Notes: a model not told the origin generated them from the letters alone. Positions 39,191 through 47,210 are shown, numbered from the stretch's first letter. The stretch: 64,000 nucleotides of DNA from JAJEFO01 sp022819605 (GCA_965221545.1 OZ244901.1:4464001-4528000), one strand, 5' to 3'. A program made the numbers and translations.

Positions 39191-39736
39191 TCAGCCGAGC
39201 GTCGCCCGGACATCCGACATGGGAGTGAAGACGCGGTGCGGATTGTCCGGATCTCCGAGCGGTTGAAACCCTAGTTCGGCGTAGAATTTCCACCGGCGAT
39301 CGAAATGCTCATTCTCCAGTACATCGAGAACGATGGCGGAAGCGCCCATCTGTTCAGCAACCCCAATGCAGCGTTTCATCGCGTCGACCAAGAGGGCCGT
39401 GCCGAGCCTCTTGCTCTGCATGTCTTCGCGGACCGCGACGGCGCGAACGTAGATCATTGGAATGTCGGGCACTCCGGCACGCTGCCACTTCGATGGGCCG
39501 AGATTGGCCCGAACCGCCATCGCGCCCAGAGTGTAGAAGCCAAGTACGGCGGGATCATCGCCAGCTGTCGCGATCCACGCCGTCACCATGCCGGCCTTGA
39601 TCTGACCCGAGAGGGAAGATTTCAGGAAGTTGTCGATTTGTACAAAGCCACAGGAAAAGGCGCTGCGGTCATGCAACGCCTTGTCGAATTTCGCGATGGT
39701 CAGGGCGGGTGTCTCCGCCGACGTTTCAGCCGGCAT
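39191..39736 (-). CDS. GNAT-family acetyltransferase toxin (TacT/AtaT-like)
   Basis: This 181-aa protein has the GNAT fold, with the acetyl-CoA pyrophosphate loop in VREDMQSKRLGTALLVDAM near residue 105. It starts with the FDxxxHDRSAFSCGFVQIDNFL segment typical of toxins that acetylate aminoacyl-tRNA (TacT, AtaT, KacT). The C-terminal FYAELGFQPL is the conserved Tyr motif whose hydroxyl acts as general acid. It overlaps the upstream DUF1778 antitoxin gene by 11 bases, the standard order for this module. Translation arrest by blocking charged tRNA is the likely action. It is the first cargo module after the integrase remnant. Confidence 0.92.
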   Translation of the reverse strand: MPAETSAETPALTIAKFDKALHDRSAFSCGFVQIDNFLKSSLSGQIKAGMVTAWIATAGDDPAVLGFYTLGAMAVRANLGPSKWQRAGVPDIPMIYVRAVAVREDMQSKRLGTALLVDAMKRCIGVAEQMGASAIVLDVLENEHFDRRWKFYAELGFQPLGDPDNPHRVFTPMSDVRATLG

Positions 39737-40034
39737 CCTTCAGGAGGCCTTTCGACGCTTCGGCGGCACGGGCCAGACCCGGCACCACCTTACCCGGGGC
39801 CTCGACGGCGGCCCGGAACGCTTCGAACGCCTCGGTGGGCAGGATGGACAGCGACATGCGCTGCTCCACCTCCTGCGCACGCAGAAGGGCGGCTTGACGG
39901 ATGAAGTCGGCTTCCTGCAATCCGGTGGCTGCAGCCGCGGCCTTGATCCGCTCCTCATCGGCGCGATGCATACGCAACTCCTTGCGCGCTTCCATTTTGC
40001 CGCGGGTCGGCGTGGCTTTCTCGATGGCGAACAT
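39726..40034 (-). CDS. DUF1778 (TacA-like) antitoxin
   Basis: This 102-aa antitoxin has an N-terminal ribbon-helix-helix (RKELRMHRADEERIKAAAAA, then TGLQEADFIRQAALLRAQE). Its C-terminal tail (residues 65-102) would wrap around the GNAT toxin and block the acetyl-CoA site. GGGGGATC precedes the ATG at 40034. A palindrome (40058-40080) 24 bases upstream is the likely autoregulatory operator bound by the RHH dimer. Confidence 0.9.
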   Translation of the reverse strand: MFAIEKATPTRGKMEARKELRMHRADEERIKAAAAATGLQEADFIRQAALLRAQEVEQRMSLSILPTEAFEAFRAAVEAPGKVVPGLARAAEASKGLLKDAG

Positions 40035-40057
40035 GAGTGATCCCCCTTCGCGTCACT

Positions 40058-40080
40058 ATGTACGGTATAGCGCCGTACAT
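40058..40080. promoter_or_regulatory. Operator-like inverted repeat upstream of the DUF1778/GNAT genes
   Basis: ATGTACGG-TATAGCG-CCGTACAT forms perfect 8-base arms with a 7-base centre. The GTAC-containing half-sites and the TATAGC centre suggest an operator overlapping the -10 region of the toxin-antitoxin promoter. Confidence 0.7.
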
Positions 40081-40341
40081 GTCAAGATTGATGCCGGCCG
40101 GTAGGACGTTGATCGAACCGAGATGAAGTAGGCGAAGGCCAGCACCGCGCCAGACTGGGTCTCGGCAGCGGCGACCAGAGGCGGCGGCCTATGTGTTGCC
40201 GAGGTCAGTGGGTGAACACTCACAGATCTTTGCCACAGTTAGTGATTTTCTAAGGTAGAGCTATACCTAGAAAAATTCGTGGCCTGACGTTCTCACCCCA
40301 AGAAAGAGAGACAAAGTCGCCCGGTCCCATTGTGTGCAGTA

Positions 40342-40770
40342 TCACTCTGACCATGGGTCAATCACCTCAACACCCATCAATTCAAAAGGGCGTTGGTCTC
40401 GCGTCGCGACGTGGCATCGGTCATGGCTGATCGCAATGGCCGCAATCATACCGTCCATGTCTTTGATGGCATTCTTCCCGTGTTTCTGTCGGGCAAGGGC
40501 TATGTTTGTGCCAAACATCATCGCCGCCTTTGAATCAAACGGCAGAATACGACCCGAGAAATCCACTTCGAAAAGCTCTGTGACACCTCGATGTAACTGT
40601 CTGCGACGTTTGCCCTCGGGCATGGACCAAAGTCCATATTCCATTTCCGCGAGATTGATGGTGGTCACGAACAGATCAGTCGGGATTTGCTGGTCCAGCC
40701 AGTCGATCACGGCGGAGTCGGGCTTTGGCTTGAATGGTTCTGAGAGAACCATCGTATCAACGATAATCAT
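40342..40770 (-). CDS. PIN-domain ribonuclease toxin (FitB/VapC-like)
   Basis: This 142-aa PIN-domain protein begins MIIVDTMVLSEPFKP, with the first catalytic Asp. Conserved Glu in INLAEMEYGLW and the Asp pair in KDMDGMIAAIAI complete the acidic Mg2+ site, and the later THN/TRD-type element reads HVATRDQRPF. Such toxins cleave tRNA or rRNA loops. Its ATG overlaps the antitoxin stop (ATGA at 40767-40770). The length and the LSE motif after the first Asp are closer to FitB of Neisseria than to mycobacterial VapC. Confidence 0.93.
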   Translation of the reverse strand: MIIVDTMVLSEPFKPKPDSAVIDWLDQQIPTDLFVTTINLAEMEYGLWSMPEGKRRRQLHRGVTELFEVDFSGRILPFDSKAAMMFGTNIALARQKHGKNAIKDMDGMIAAIAISHDRCHVATRDQRPFELMGVEVIDPWSE

Positions 40771-41000
40771 TCAAAGTTCACCGGGTCACTGGCGGCTTGA
40801 TCGCGCTCAAACAGGACATTCTGATCGGCAATCCCGCTGTACTTGCTGACCAGCTTAGAGCCGAAACCCGTTGTTCCGCCTACATGCTGCGCGATCAGAT
40901 GGCGTACCTCGGCCTCGGCACTCCTGTCGTTGGCAGCGGCCACACGCTTCAGCGCGGCGTAATGCGGGTCAGGGATATTGCGAACAGTCATTTGACCCAT
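40767..41000 (-). CDS. FitA/VapB-like antitoxin
   Basis: This 77-aa protein has an N-terminal ribbon-helix-helix (MTVRNIPDPHYAALKRVAAA, then NDRSAEAEVRHLIAQHV), as in FitA. A C-terminal tail would occupy the PIN active site. The ATG at 41000 has GGGAGAG upstream; ATG at 40991 is also possible. An open frame extends to 41764, but the added sequence belongs to unrelated remnants. Confidence 0.9.
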   Translation of the reverse strand: MGQMTVRNIPDPHYAALKRVAAANDRSAEAEVRHLIAQHVGGTTGFGSKLVSKYSGIADQNVLFERDQAASDPVNFE

Positions 41001-41771
41001 TTTTTGGCTCTCCCTCGGATTGCTATCAATATAGCACTCATGATAGCATATTGCAAGCAGACAGGCTTGAGAGAAAGCGAGCAACATGCCAACAAAAAAG
41101 ACCTCCCCGAAGGCAGGCCAGGTCGATTCCCACCACAAGGAGACAAGTCGGGGAGCCATCCGGTATCCATCCGATCAGAGACAAGGATTTCGGCAGGCTC
41201 AATCGCGATGTCCTCAACATAGCCGCTGTCGCCGTCGGCATCATATGTGCCCGTAGTTTGCGTGATGCCCGCCGCACGAAGGCTGCGCAGCATGTCACCG
41301 CGCTCGAACAGCAAAAGCACTTGCCCGATCGCCCTGTTGGGGTAGAGCCGGTACTTGTAGCTCCTGATCAGCCGCCTGCCCATGTTCGCCATGTGTTCCA
41401 ATCTATGCCAGGCCGGTCGCCATTGCAAGGGGCGCGCATTCACCTGTCGCCTGAACGCGACAGTCCCCTGCGCGAGGTCTATGGATGAATGGAGAAACGG
41501 CAATCCCGAGCGTGTGATATAACGCAAACTTTGATGCACACGCTGAAGAAAATACGCGCCTTCAAAATCGGCTAATTTTTTGAGCGATTTTCCCGGACTA
41601 GCCTTGCCCTGCTTTATAGTTACGAGACGACCAATGATATGATGATCACCATCGTCGGACCCGAGGCTTTCGCCACGATCATCGCCGCTGATGGTGATCA
41701 ATGTTGTCACATGCACGATGACCTTGATGCCAGTTTGCACTGGCCGAGCTTCATCAAATTTCAAACTTTCA
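41001..41771. other. Non-coding stretch with a tnpB N-terminal relic
   Basis: Between the FitA-like gene and the HipA-fusion promoter lie about 770 bases. On the minus strand 41306-41383 reads MGRRLIRSYKYRLYPNRAIG, which resembles the first residues of IS605-type TnpB proteins (RSYKYRLYPN). The similarity ends after about 26 residues, so this is only a fragment. The AT-rich 41010-41060 segment probably holds the fitAB promoter. Nothing else is recognised. Confidence 0.45.
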
Positions 41772-41852
41772 CGTATTTAAAATACGGAAAAGTTAGGAAA
41801 TCTTGACATGTGATGCGATTTATTCCAACTATCGCGTAGGTCAAATACGCGA
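41772..41852 (+). promoter_or_regulatory. Promoter with twin palindromes in front of the AbiEi-like/HipA fusion
   Basis: Two inverted repeats flank a consensus -35 box. The first is CGTATTT-A-AAATACG (41772-41786). The second is TCGCGTA-GGTCAAA-TACGCGA (41832-41852). Both contain the heptamer AAATACG. TTGACA (41803-41808) lies between them, with a weak AACTAT -10 candidate 18 bases on. A repressor bound to both sites would bracket RNA polymerase, as in autoregulated toxin-antitoxin operons. Confidence 0.65.
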
Positions 41853-41862
41853 AAGGTGGACA

Positions 41863-43698
41863 GTGCTCTATCTCGTTGGTGAAAATCTGGACAAGGCGCG
41901 CGCCCACTATCAGGCCGGAACAGGCCGGATCGTGCAGCTCATGCGCGGCATCTATGCCGATGCCGAAGAGGATGTCGATGGCACAGTGCTGCGTCACGCC
42001 GTGCGCATAGCCAATTATCTCTATCCTAGAGCCTATTTGTCTGCGGCAAGCGCGGTACTGCTGGCACCGACCCGCGATGGACGCTTGTTCATTAGTGGTC
42101 CGCGCTCCCAGCGTACCCGGATCAGAACGCTTGAGATCATTCAAAATACAGCGCCAGCCCATCCCTCAACCGCGCAGGCTGTAATCGCGGACGGGCTCGG
42201 GGAATTCCGCATCGATGTTTCTTCGCTCCGGCACCGTTTTCTCGAAGCATTTCGTCTACGCAGTGAGCACGCTGCCTCGGTCGATGAAGATATGCGCGCC
42301 TCGCTGGCAGGTCGTTTGGTCGAAGAGTATGGGAGCCCAAAAGAGGCCGCTGACGCGCTCTGGGCACTCGCGCGTGAAAATGAATGGTATCGCGAGGGTA
42401 AACAAGCAGAGCGCTACATCCTGAAATCTCCATCGCTGATTGAAGTGCGCAATGAGGCTACACTTGATCTCGTAGTTGCCTGGCACGGCCAACCAATCGG
42501 TGCATTACTTCATGACGGTTTTGAGTGGCGTTGGCAGCCGGAAAATGGCTTCGATCTACCCTTGATACAGCAGCGCGCACCGGGAAAGTTGCCCGCGTTT
42601 ATTCTCTCGCTATTGCCCGAAGGCTGGCTTGAGCGCGTTCTGAAGGAAAGTGATGAGCGTGCAGTGCTATACTCAGGCAAGCGCTACATGTCGAACATCA
42701 CGATCGGCCCTGATCGCGACGAGATTGCAACTCTGCCTGCAGATCGTCTTCGTACTCGTTTGGAAGATTTCTGCGAAGCGAGTGTGTTTACCGGTCGCTA
42801 TGAGGGGCCGGCACGCGGTTCTATCGAGCAGAGTTTTGAAGAAAATCTCGCGCGCTTATATGCAAGTGCCCTGACACCTCGCCTGTCCGGCGTGCAGATC
42901 AAAGCGCCAATGTTTCTTGACCCGCAGGGGCGTCTCACTCCCAGTACTACTGAGCCCTTCACGCATATTCTAAAGCCCGCAGGCACCGGCGGGTTTCAGG
43001 CTTTGCCAATTATCGAATTTCTGTCATTGACATTGGGACGGTCCGCTGGGCTTGAAGTGCCAGCCATCGCTTTGACAGGCATGCCTGAAGGTATGCCGGC
43101 AGCATTGATTGTAGAGCGGTTTGATATCCGCAGCGGCGATGAAGATGACCGCCGTATTGCGCTCGAAGATATATGCTCTGTTCTCGATCTGCCCCCAGAA
43201 GCCAAATATGATAGCACGATCGAAAAGATTGCGCGTGCTGTGCGCCCGCTTTCCAGCGCACCCGAAGAAGACCTGTTGGTGCTACTCAAACGGGCACTGT
43301 TTGCTTGGCTCATCGCAGACGGAGACATGCATCTGAAGAACCTCGCTTTGCTCAAAATCGCAGCGCCGAGCACCGACTGCTTTGAGAGTGTGCGGATGGC
43401 ACCGCTTTACGACGCAGTGACCACCCGTGTCTTTCCGGGACTTGAACATGATCGAATGGCCCTCAAGCTGGGCGGCAAAGATGACCGACTACGTCGCGCT
43501 GATTTCCTTCGAATGGCAGCGACAGCCGGGATTCCCGCAGGGACAGCCGATACCGCAATCGATGAACTCACCAAGAGTTATTCCACAGCGCTCGATCAGA
43601 TAATCGTACCGAATGTTCCGAGCATTGACGCGGAAATCGCGGCCAGGGCAGAGCAGATGCTGGATTTGTGCCGTGAGCGACTTAAGGCTTGGCACTAA
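41863..43698 (+). CDS. Single-gene AbiEi-like/HipA kinase fusion
   Basis: This 611-aa protein appears to join two domains. Residues 1-190 resemble AbiEi-type antitoxins/regulators, with the wing GRIVQLMRGIYAD followed by AYLSAASAVLL and FISGPRSQRTRI. Residues 195-600 are a HipA Ser/Thr kinase. The HipA N-subdomain has WHGQPIGALL and FILSLLPEGWLE. The kinase core has the loop LSGVQIKAPM (341-350), the catalytic DMHLKN (D488, H490, N493) and the metal Asp517 in MAPLYDAV. HipA normally phosphorylates GltX or other targets and is restrained by a separate HipB; none is encoded next to this gene. The GTG at 41863 is preferred (AAAGG 6 bases before); an upstream TTG at 41803 is the -35 box. Lower GC than the core genes suggests acquisition. 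Confidence 0.8.
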   Translation: MLYLVGENLDKARAHYQAGTGRIVQLMRGIYADAEEDVDGTVLRHAVRIANYLYPRAYLSAASAVLLAPTRDGRLFISGPRSQRTRIRTLEIIQNTAPAHPSTAQAVIADGLGEFRIDVSSLRHRFLEAFRLRSEHAASVDEDMRASLAGRLVEEYGSPKEAADALWALARENEWYREGKQAERYILKSPSLIEVRNEATLDLVVAWHGQPIGALLHDGFEWRWQPENGFDLPLIQQRAPGKLPAFILSLLPEGWLERVLKESDERAVLYSGKRYMSNITIGPDRDEIATLPADRLRTRLEDFCEASVFTGRYEGPARGSIEQSFEENLARLYASALTPRLSGVQIKAPMFLDPQGRLTPSTTEPFTHILKPAGTGGFQALPIIEFLSLTLGRSAGLEVPAIALTGMPEGMPAALIVERFDIRSGDEDDRRIALEDICSVLDLPPEAKYDSTIEKIARAVRPLSSAPEEDLLVLLKRALFAWLIADGDMHLKNLALLKIAAPSTDCFESVRMAPLYDAVTTRVFPGLEHDRMALKLGGKDDRLRRADFLRMAATAGIPAGTADTAIDELTKSYSTALDQIIVPNVPSIDAEIAARAEQMLDLCRERLKAWH

Positions 43699-43714
43699 AA
43701 CGTTCGATCCCGCG

Positions 43715-43915
43715 TGTCGGTGGCAAGTGAATTTGCCACAATTCTGGCAAATGAAAGTGTAACAGTTTTGGCGCGAGTTCTTTCCCCGAGGCAGGGCGCT
43801 TGGGTGCTGGTTCCGGCAGCGCTGTGAGCAATTGATCCGCACCGAAGCCGTTCTTGTCGTTGTCGCCAATCTTGATCCGTCCTTCCAGCGGCGCCTGCCG
43901 TGCATGAGCCGATGT
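43715..43915 (-). mobile_element. Remnant of an IS21 right end, opposite orientation
   Basis: From TGTC at 43715 inward, the sequence matches the reverse complement of the right end of the 32241-36917 IS21. It includes the terminal repeat and the post-istB spacer whose minus-strand frame reads KELAPKLLHFHLPELW and GDNDKNGFG. Similarity fades near 43915 at the position of the istB stop. About 200 bases remain of a related but not identical copy. It begins 16 bases after the HipA-fusion stop. Confidence 0.85.
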
Positions 43916-44139
43916 CATTGTGTCCAAATCGTTCGAGCGTGGATCTAGGGAACGTCGGCTCAAAATTTTTTGCTGGAGTCGCTTGCAGAACCCGGCGCTC
44001 GTGCAGGCTTGGCCAAGACCGGCAGCCTTCATGATTGCTTTCCGAAACCACGAACCGTCTCTGCGGCATGATGAAACCGCCTAACCCATCGTGATGCGGA
44101 GTCAGTTTCAATTGCCGGACACATTTACATCAGACACAT

Positions 44140-44545
44140 TGAAGGGCTCTGTCGCCAAAAGCGGTCCTCGTCCTGGCGCTTCACGCGCAGCCAGTTGCAG
44201 CTGAACCCGAAGCCGAACTCGTCCACGAACTTCTCGTGAAATTGCTTCACCGTTTAGTCGTGGAAAGTCGTGCCGAACAGTTCATGCACCTCCCGCACCG
44301 TGTCCGCCGGGATCCGGTTGCCCGAAACGCGGTCGACAAGGCCGTCGTCGCCCTCGGCCCACGTAGCGGCCCTCCCAGCGCCGGAAGGGCCGCACCGAAA
44401 CGCCCAGCACCCGCGCCGCATCCTCTGGCTCAGCTGTCCCGGGCCTGCTGCCTCTCGAAGAGTTCCTCGAACTTCATTCGCGTTCTCCCCTGCATCGTCC
44501 CTGCCAGTTCCATGATTCGCAGCTCCCCGGTCTTGGGAGCCACTA
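44140..44545 (-). pseudogene. Degenerate ISNCY-type transposase fragment
   Basis: Read on the minus strand, the fragment starts MELAGTMQGRTRMKFEELFE, then continues in shifted frames through ARVLGVSVRPFRRWEGRY, EGDDGLVDRVSGNRIPADTV and FVDEFGFGFSCNWLRVKR. It carries at least two frameshifts and two in-frame stops. The order matches the N-terminal HTH and linker of ISNCY-family transposases. The catalytic domain is gone. Confidence 0.75.
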
Positions 44546-44618
44546 TGGAACCGGACAGATGGCTTGTTACTTGCAGCGGACATACGGCTTGCTGCCGACA
44601 TAGTATGAGATTCAAACT

Positions 44619-44637
44619 TGAGACCGGAATGGTCTCA
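44619..44637. promoter_or_regulatory. Operator-like inverted repeat upstream of higBA
   Basis: TGAGACC-GGAAT-GGTCTCA has perfect 7-base arms and a 5-base centre, ending 18 bases before the higB ATG. It is the probable HigA binding site for autoregulation. Confidence 0.65.
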
Positions 44638-44655
44638 TGCTACGTTGATTCTCAA

Positions 44656-44979
44656 ATGAGGATCATTGCCCGCCGCACCTTGCGGGAGATTGTCGAGAGC
44701 CTCGCGGGGCAAAAGGATCAGCCGGCGGTGAAGGCCGCGCTTGATGCTTGGTTCGATGAGGTCAGCAAGGCGTCGTGGGCGAGTTCCGCCGATGTGAAGA
44801 GACACTACGCCACGGCTAGCATCGTTAACGCCGAGCGAATTGTCTTCAACATCAAGGGCAACGACTACAGCCTGGTGGTGGCGGTCGACTTCGAGAAGGG
44901 CATCGTCTGGATCAAGTGGATTGGCACTCACAAGGCATATGACGGGATAGACGTAGCTGAGGTGAGACATGGCGACTGA
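44656..44979 (+). CDS. higB: HigB-type mRNA interferase toxin
   Basis: This 107-aa RelE-superfamily toxin begins MRIIARRTLREIVESLAG. It has the family blocks WFDEVSKASWASSADVKRHY (residues 34-53), ERIVFNIKGNDYSLVVAV and VWIKWIGTHKAYDGID, as in the HigB_toxin family. It cleaves mRNA on the ribosome. The toxin gene precedes the antitoxin gene, the reverse order typical of hig modules. The ATG at 44656 is taken because the upstream frame runs into IS remnant sequence. The stop lies 11 bases inside higA. Confidence 0.93.
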   Translation: MRIIARRTLREIVESLAGQKDQPAVKAALDAWFDEVSKASWASSADVKRHYATASIVNAERIVFNIKGNDYSLVVAVDFEKGIVWIKWIGTHKAYDGIDVAEVRHGD

Positions 44980-45349
44980 GCTGAGGCCTATTCGTTCCAA
45001 AGCGGACTACGAAGCAGCGCTCGAAGAGGTCGAACGCCTTTGGGGCGCCAAGAGCGGCACGCCGGATGGCGATAGCCTGGACGTGCTCGCTACGCTGATC
45101 GAAGTCTTTGAGGCAAGGCACTATCCGATGGACCCGCCCGATCCGATCGAGGCGATCCGGTTCCGGATGGAGCAGCAGGGGCTCACCCGCAAGGACCTCG
45201 AACCGATGATCGGTCCCCGCAACCGGGTGGCCGACGTTCTCAACCGCAAGCGTGGCCTGTCGATCGAAATGATCCGGCGGTTGCATGAACAACTTGGAAT
45301 TTCCGCGAAAGTGCTGATCCGGCCGAGCCGCCACGACAAAGTTGCATGA
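44969..45349 (+). CDS. higA: HigA-type antitoxin
   Basis: This 126-aa antitoxin has an N-terminal toxin-binding part (RSKADYEAALEEVERLWGAK) and a C-terminal XRE-type helix-turn-helix (RMEQQGLTRKDLEPMIGPRN, then RVADVLNRKRGLSIEMIRRL). It neutralises HigB and represses the operon. GAGGTGAGAC precedes the ATG, which overlaps the end of higB. Confidence 0.93.
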   Translation: MATELRPIRSKADYEAALEEVERLWGAKSGTPDGDSLDVLATLIEVFEARHYPMDPPDPIEAIRFRMEQQGLTRKDLEPMIGPRNRVADVLNRKRGLSIEMIRRLHEQLGISAKVLIRPSRHDKVA

Positions 45350-45362
45350 TCGGAAGATTCGC

Positions 45363-45545
45363 ATGATGCGTGTGGCGCTCGGCGTAACTCGGGATGGTAT
45401 GGGAATTGTTGGCGACATAGAGGTCGGCCGAACGACCGAACTCTTCGGTGCCAGCCCGTCCACGGTCTACCGTTCGCTGAAGGCCCTGCATCAGCCGAAG
45501 GGGTTGAAGCGGGCGGATCGGGGAGAACCGCGCAGCATCTCTGAA
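45363..45545 (+). pseudogene. N-terminal fragment of a transposase/integrase-like protein
   Basis: The frame reads MRVALGVTRDGMGIVGDIEV then LFGASPSTVYRSLKAL and HQPKGLKRADRGEPRSISEQ. This looks like an HTH followed by the basic linker of Mu-type or related DDE transposases. Similarity seems to break after ISEQ, and the remaining codons look unrelated. It probably marks the right-hand debris of the island. The family name is tentative. Confidence 0.4.
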
Positions 45546-45701
45546 CAGGACCCGGCCGCGGACTGGGGTATGCGCCCGATCTTCAGGTGGCCTCGAATAT
45601 GCTCCATTCCAAGAACAACATCTATGTGCCGAACGATTGAAGGCTGGCTTCAGTGGCTGCGGCATTGCCTGAACCTGATAAACAGACCGGAAGGGATATG
45701 A

Positions 45702-46907
45702 GTGCGGATTTCGAACAAATGGACTGCACTTTTCCTCTCGGCATGCGCCGTGGTTTTGTCGCTCTCGACTTGGTTTTCGGCCACCGCGATTCTGCCGGAG
45801 CTGCGCACATCGCTCGGCATGTCGCCAGCTGGGGCAACATGGCTGACAAACGCGGTTCAGGCCGGCTTTGTGGTTGGAGCGCTGGCCTCCTCACTATTGT
45901 CTCTTTCCGATATCATGCCGATTACGCGCCTCATGGCCTGGGCCAGCGCAGCTGCGGGCGTTTTCAACGCGGTTGCTCTGCTGGAACCCGGAGCAGCGTC
46001 TGTCATTGCCGCGCGATTTGCCACCGGCGCGGCGTTGGCGCTTGTTTACCCACCATCGGTGAAGTTCGCTTCAACATGGTTCAGGCAGGCAAGAGGCCTT
46101 GCCTTAGGGGTCATGGTGGGGGCTCTCGCGCTGGGATCGGCCCTGCCCTATCTGATGCGCGGCGTTGGCGCAGGACCCAATTGGCAACTGGTTCTTGCTG
46201 GAAGCTCCGTTGCCTGCTTGATCGCCGCCCTACTGTTCGGGTTCGTCCTCAACGAGGGGCCGCATCCGTATTCGCGCACAAAGGTTGACCCACGCCAAAT
46301 CGGTGCAATCCTTCGGAACCGATCCGTAATGCTCGCCAACATCGGGTATTTTGGCCACTGCTGGGACCTTTATGCCATGTGGGGCTGGATAATGGCCTAT
46401 GCGGCCGCCGCGCAGTTGGCGGGTCTGTCCGTCGGCAATCCAGCGATTCTTGCTTTTGCGGCAATTGCGATGGGTGCACCGGCCAGTGTTGCCGCCGGGA
46501 AAATGGCCGACCACTTTGGCAGGTGCAACATAACGGCATTCTGCGCCGCCACTTCGGGGGTTGCCGCGCTGCTGATCGGAGTGACCTTTGGTGGTCCGGC
46601 TTGGGCGCTTATAGCGGTTGCGACCATCTGGGGCGCAATCATCATCGCCGACAGTGCCCAGTACACCGCCGCGGTGACCGAACTGGCGGATCAGACCCTC
46701 GTTGGCTCTACCGTGGCATTTCAGATGGGAGTGGGATTTGGGATCACAATGATCACCGTCTGGCTGCTGCCGATGCTGGCCGAAATGCTGGGCAGTTGGC
46801 GCTGGACGTTCCTAATCCTCTTTCCCGGCCCGGTTGTTGGAGCCTGGGCCATGCTCACCCTAAAGAAATTGCCCGAGGCCGAATTGCTGGCTGGCGGACG
46901 ACGCTAG
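45702..46907 (+). CDS. Major facilitator superfamily transporter
   Basis: This 401-aa membrane protein has about 12 hydrophobic segments. It includes the motif-A-like loop GKMADHFGRCN near residue 268 and the N-half SAGAATWLTNAVQAGFVVGA type segment. It resembles nitrate/nitrite- or CynX-type MFS members in its N-terminal FSATAILPEL, but the substrate cannot be assigned. The GTG start at 45702 has AAGGG upstream. It is followed by a very short ORF and a RidA-like fragment. Confidence 0.85.
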   Translation: MRISNKWTALFLSACAVVLSLSTWFSATAILPELRTSLGMSPAGATWLTNAVQAGFVVGALASSLLSLSDIMPITRLMAWASAAAGVFNAVALLEPGAASVIAARFATGAALALVYPPSVKFASTWFRQARGLALGVMVGALALGSALPYLMRGVGAGPNWQLVLAGSSVACLIAALLFGFVLNEGPHPYSRTKVDPRQIGAILRNRSVMLANIGYFGHCWDLYAMWGWIMAYAAAAQLAGLSVGNPAILAFAAIAMGAPASVAAGKMADHFGRCNITAFCAATSGVAALLIGVTFGGPAWALIAVATIWGAIIIADSAQYTAAVTELADQTLVGSTVAFQMGVGFGITMITVWLLPMLAEMLGSWRWTFLILFPGPVVGAWAMLTLKKLPEAELLAGGRR

Positions 46908-46934
46908 CCGGGCCTGCCTGCCAAGGAAATCCAA

Positions 46935-47042
46935 GTGACCGACCATCTGGCCAATCTGTCCGGACCGGAGCTGGCCAAACTGAACATTGTGCACGGCCGC
47001 GGCGAGCACCCGATCGTCCGACCCGATGATACCAACATTTAG
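46935..47042 (+). CDS. Small ORF (35 aa), hypothetical
   Basis: A GTG preceded by AAGGAAAT opens a 35-codon frame (MTDHLANLSGPELAKLNIVH...). It starts 27 bases after the MFS stop, on the same strand. I do not recognise the peptide. It could be a real small protein or the start of a decayed gene, given the RidA-like fragment that follows. Confidence 0.3.
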   Translation: MTDHLANLSGPELAKLNIVHGRGEHPIVRPDDTNI

Positions 47043-47054
47043 GGGCTCATATCC

Positions 47055-47210
47055 ATGACTGAAATTCTCCAGCCGGATGCCGTTCCGCGTCCTGCCCGGC
47101 AACCCGGCGACATATCGTTCAGGAACACTCTCGGATGCACCGGGACGACCCAAGGGGCCGATGTCCCACCCGGCAAACGCGATGCCGCGTTAGAGAATGT
47201 TCCGACTAAC
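47055..47210 (+). pseudogene. RidA-family N-terminal fragment
   Basis: The frame from the ATG at 47055 (AGGGG upstream) reads MTEILQPDAVPRPARQPGDI then FRNTLGCTGTTQGADVPP and RDAALENV. This resembles the first 50 residues of RidA/YjgF proteins (ILxPDxxPxP..., GNTLxxTGT, ALENV). Similarity stops there, and the frame then runs into the antisense D-threonine-aldolase-like gene. It is probably a truncated copy. A full ridA lies at 56756. Confidence 0.4.

Noticed and set aside
40249..40271. Imperfect inverted repeat downstream of the PIN toxin gene
   Set aside because: The 8-base arms contain a bulge and no T-run follows in the gene's direction; not convincing as a terminator.
40988..41764. 258-aa open frame on the minus strand covering the FitA start
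   Set aside because: It fuses unrelated remnants (a TnpB-like scrap and promoter DNA) to the frame; the antitoxin starts at 41000.
41803..41862. TTG start of the HipA fusion
   Set aside because: TTGACA there is a consensus -35 box between two palindromes; the GTG at 41863 has a proper ribosome site.
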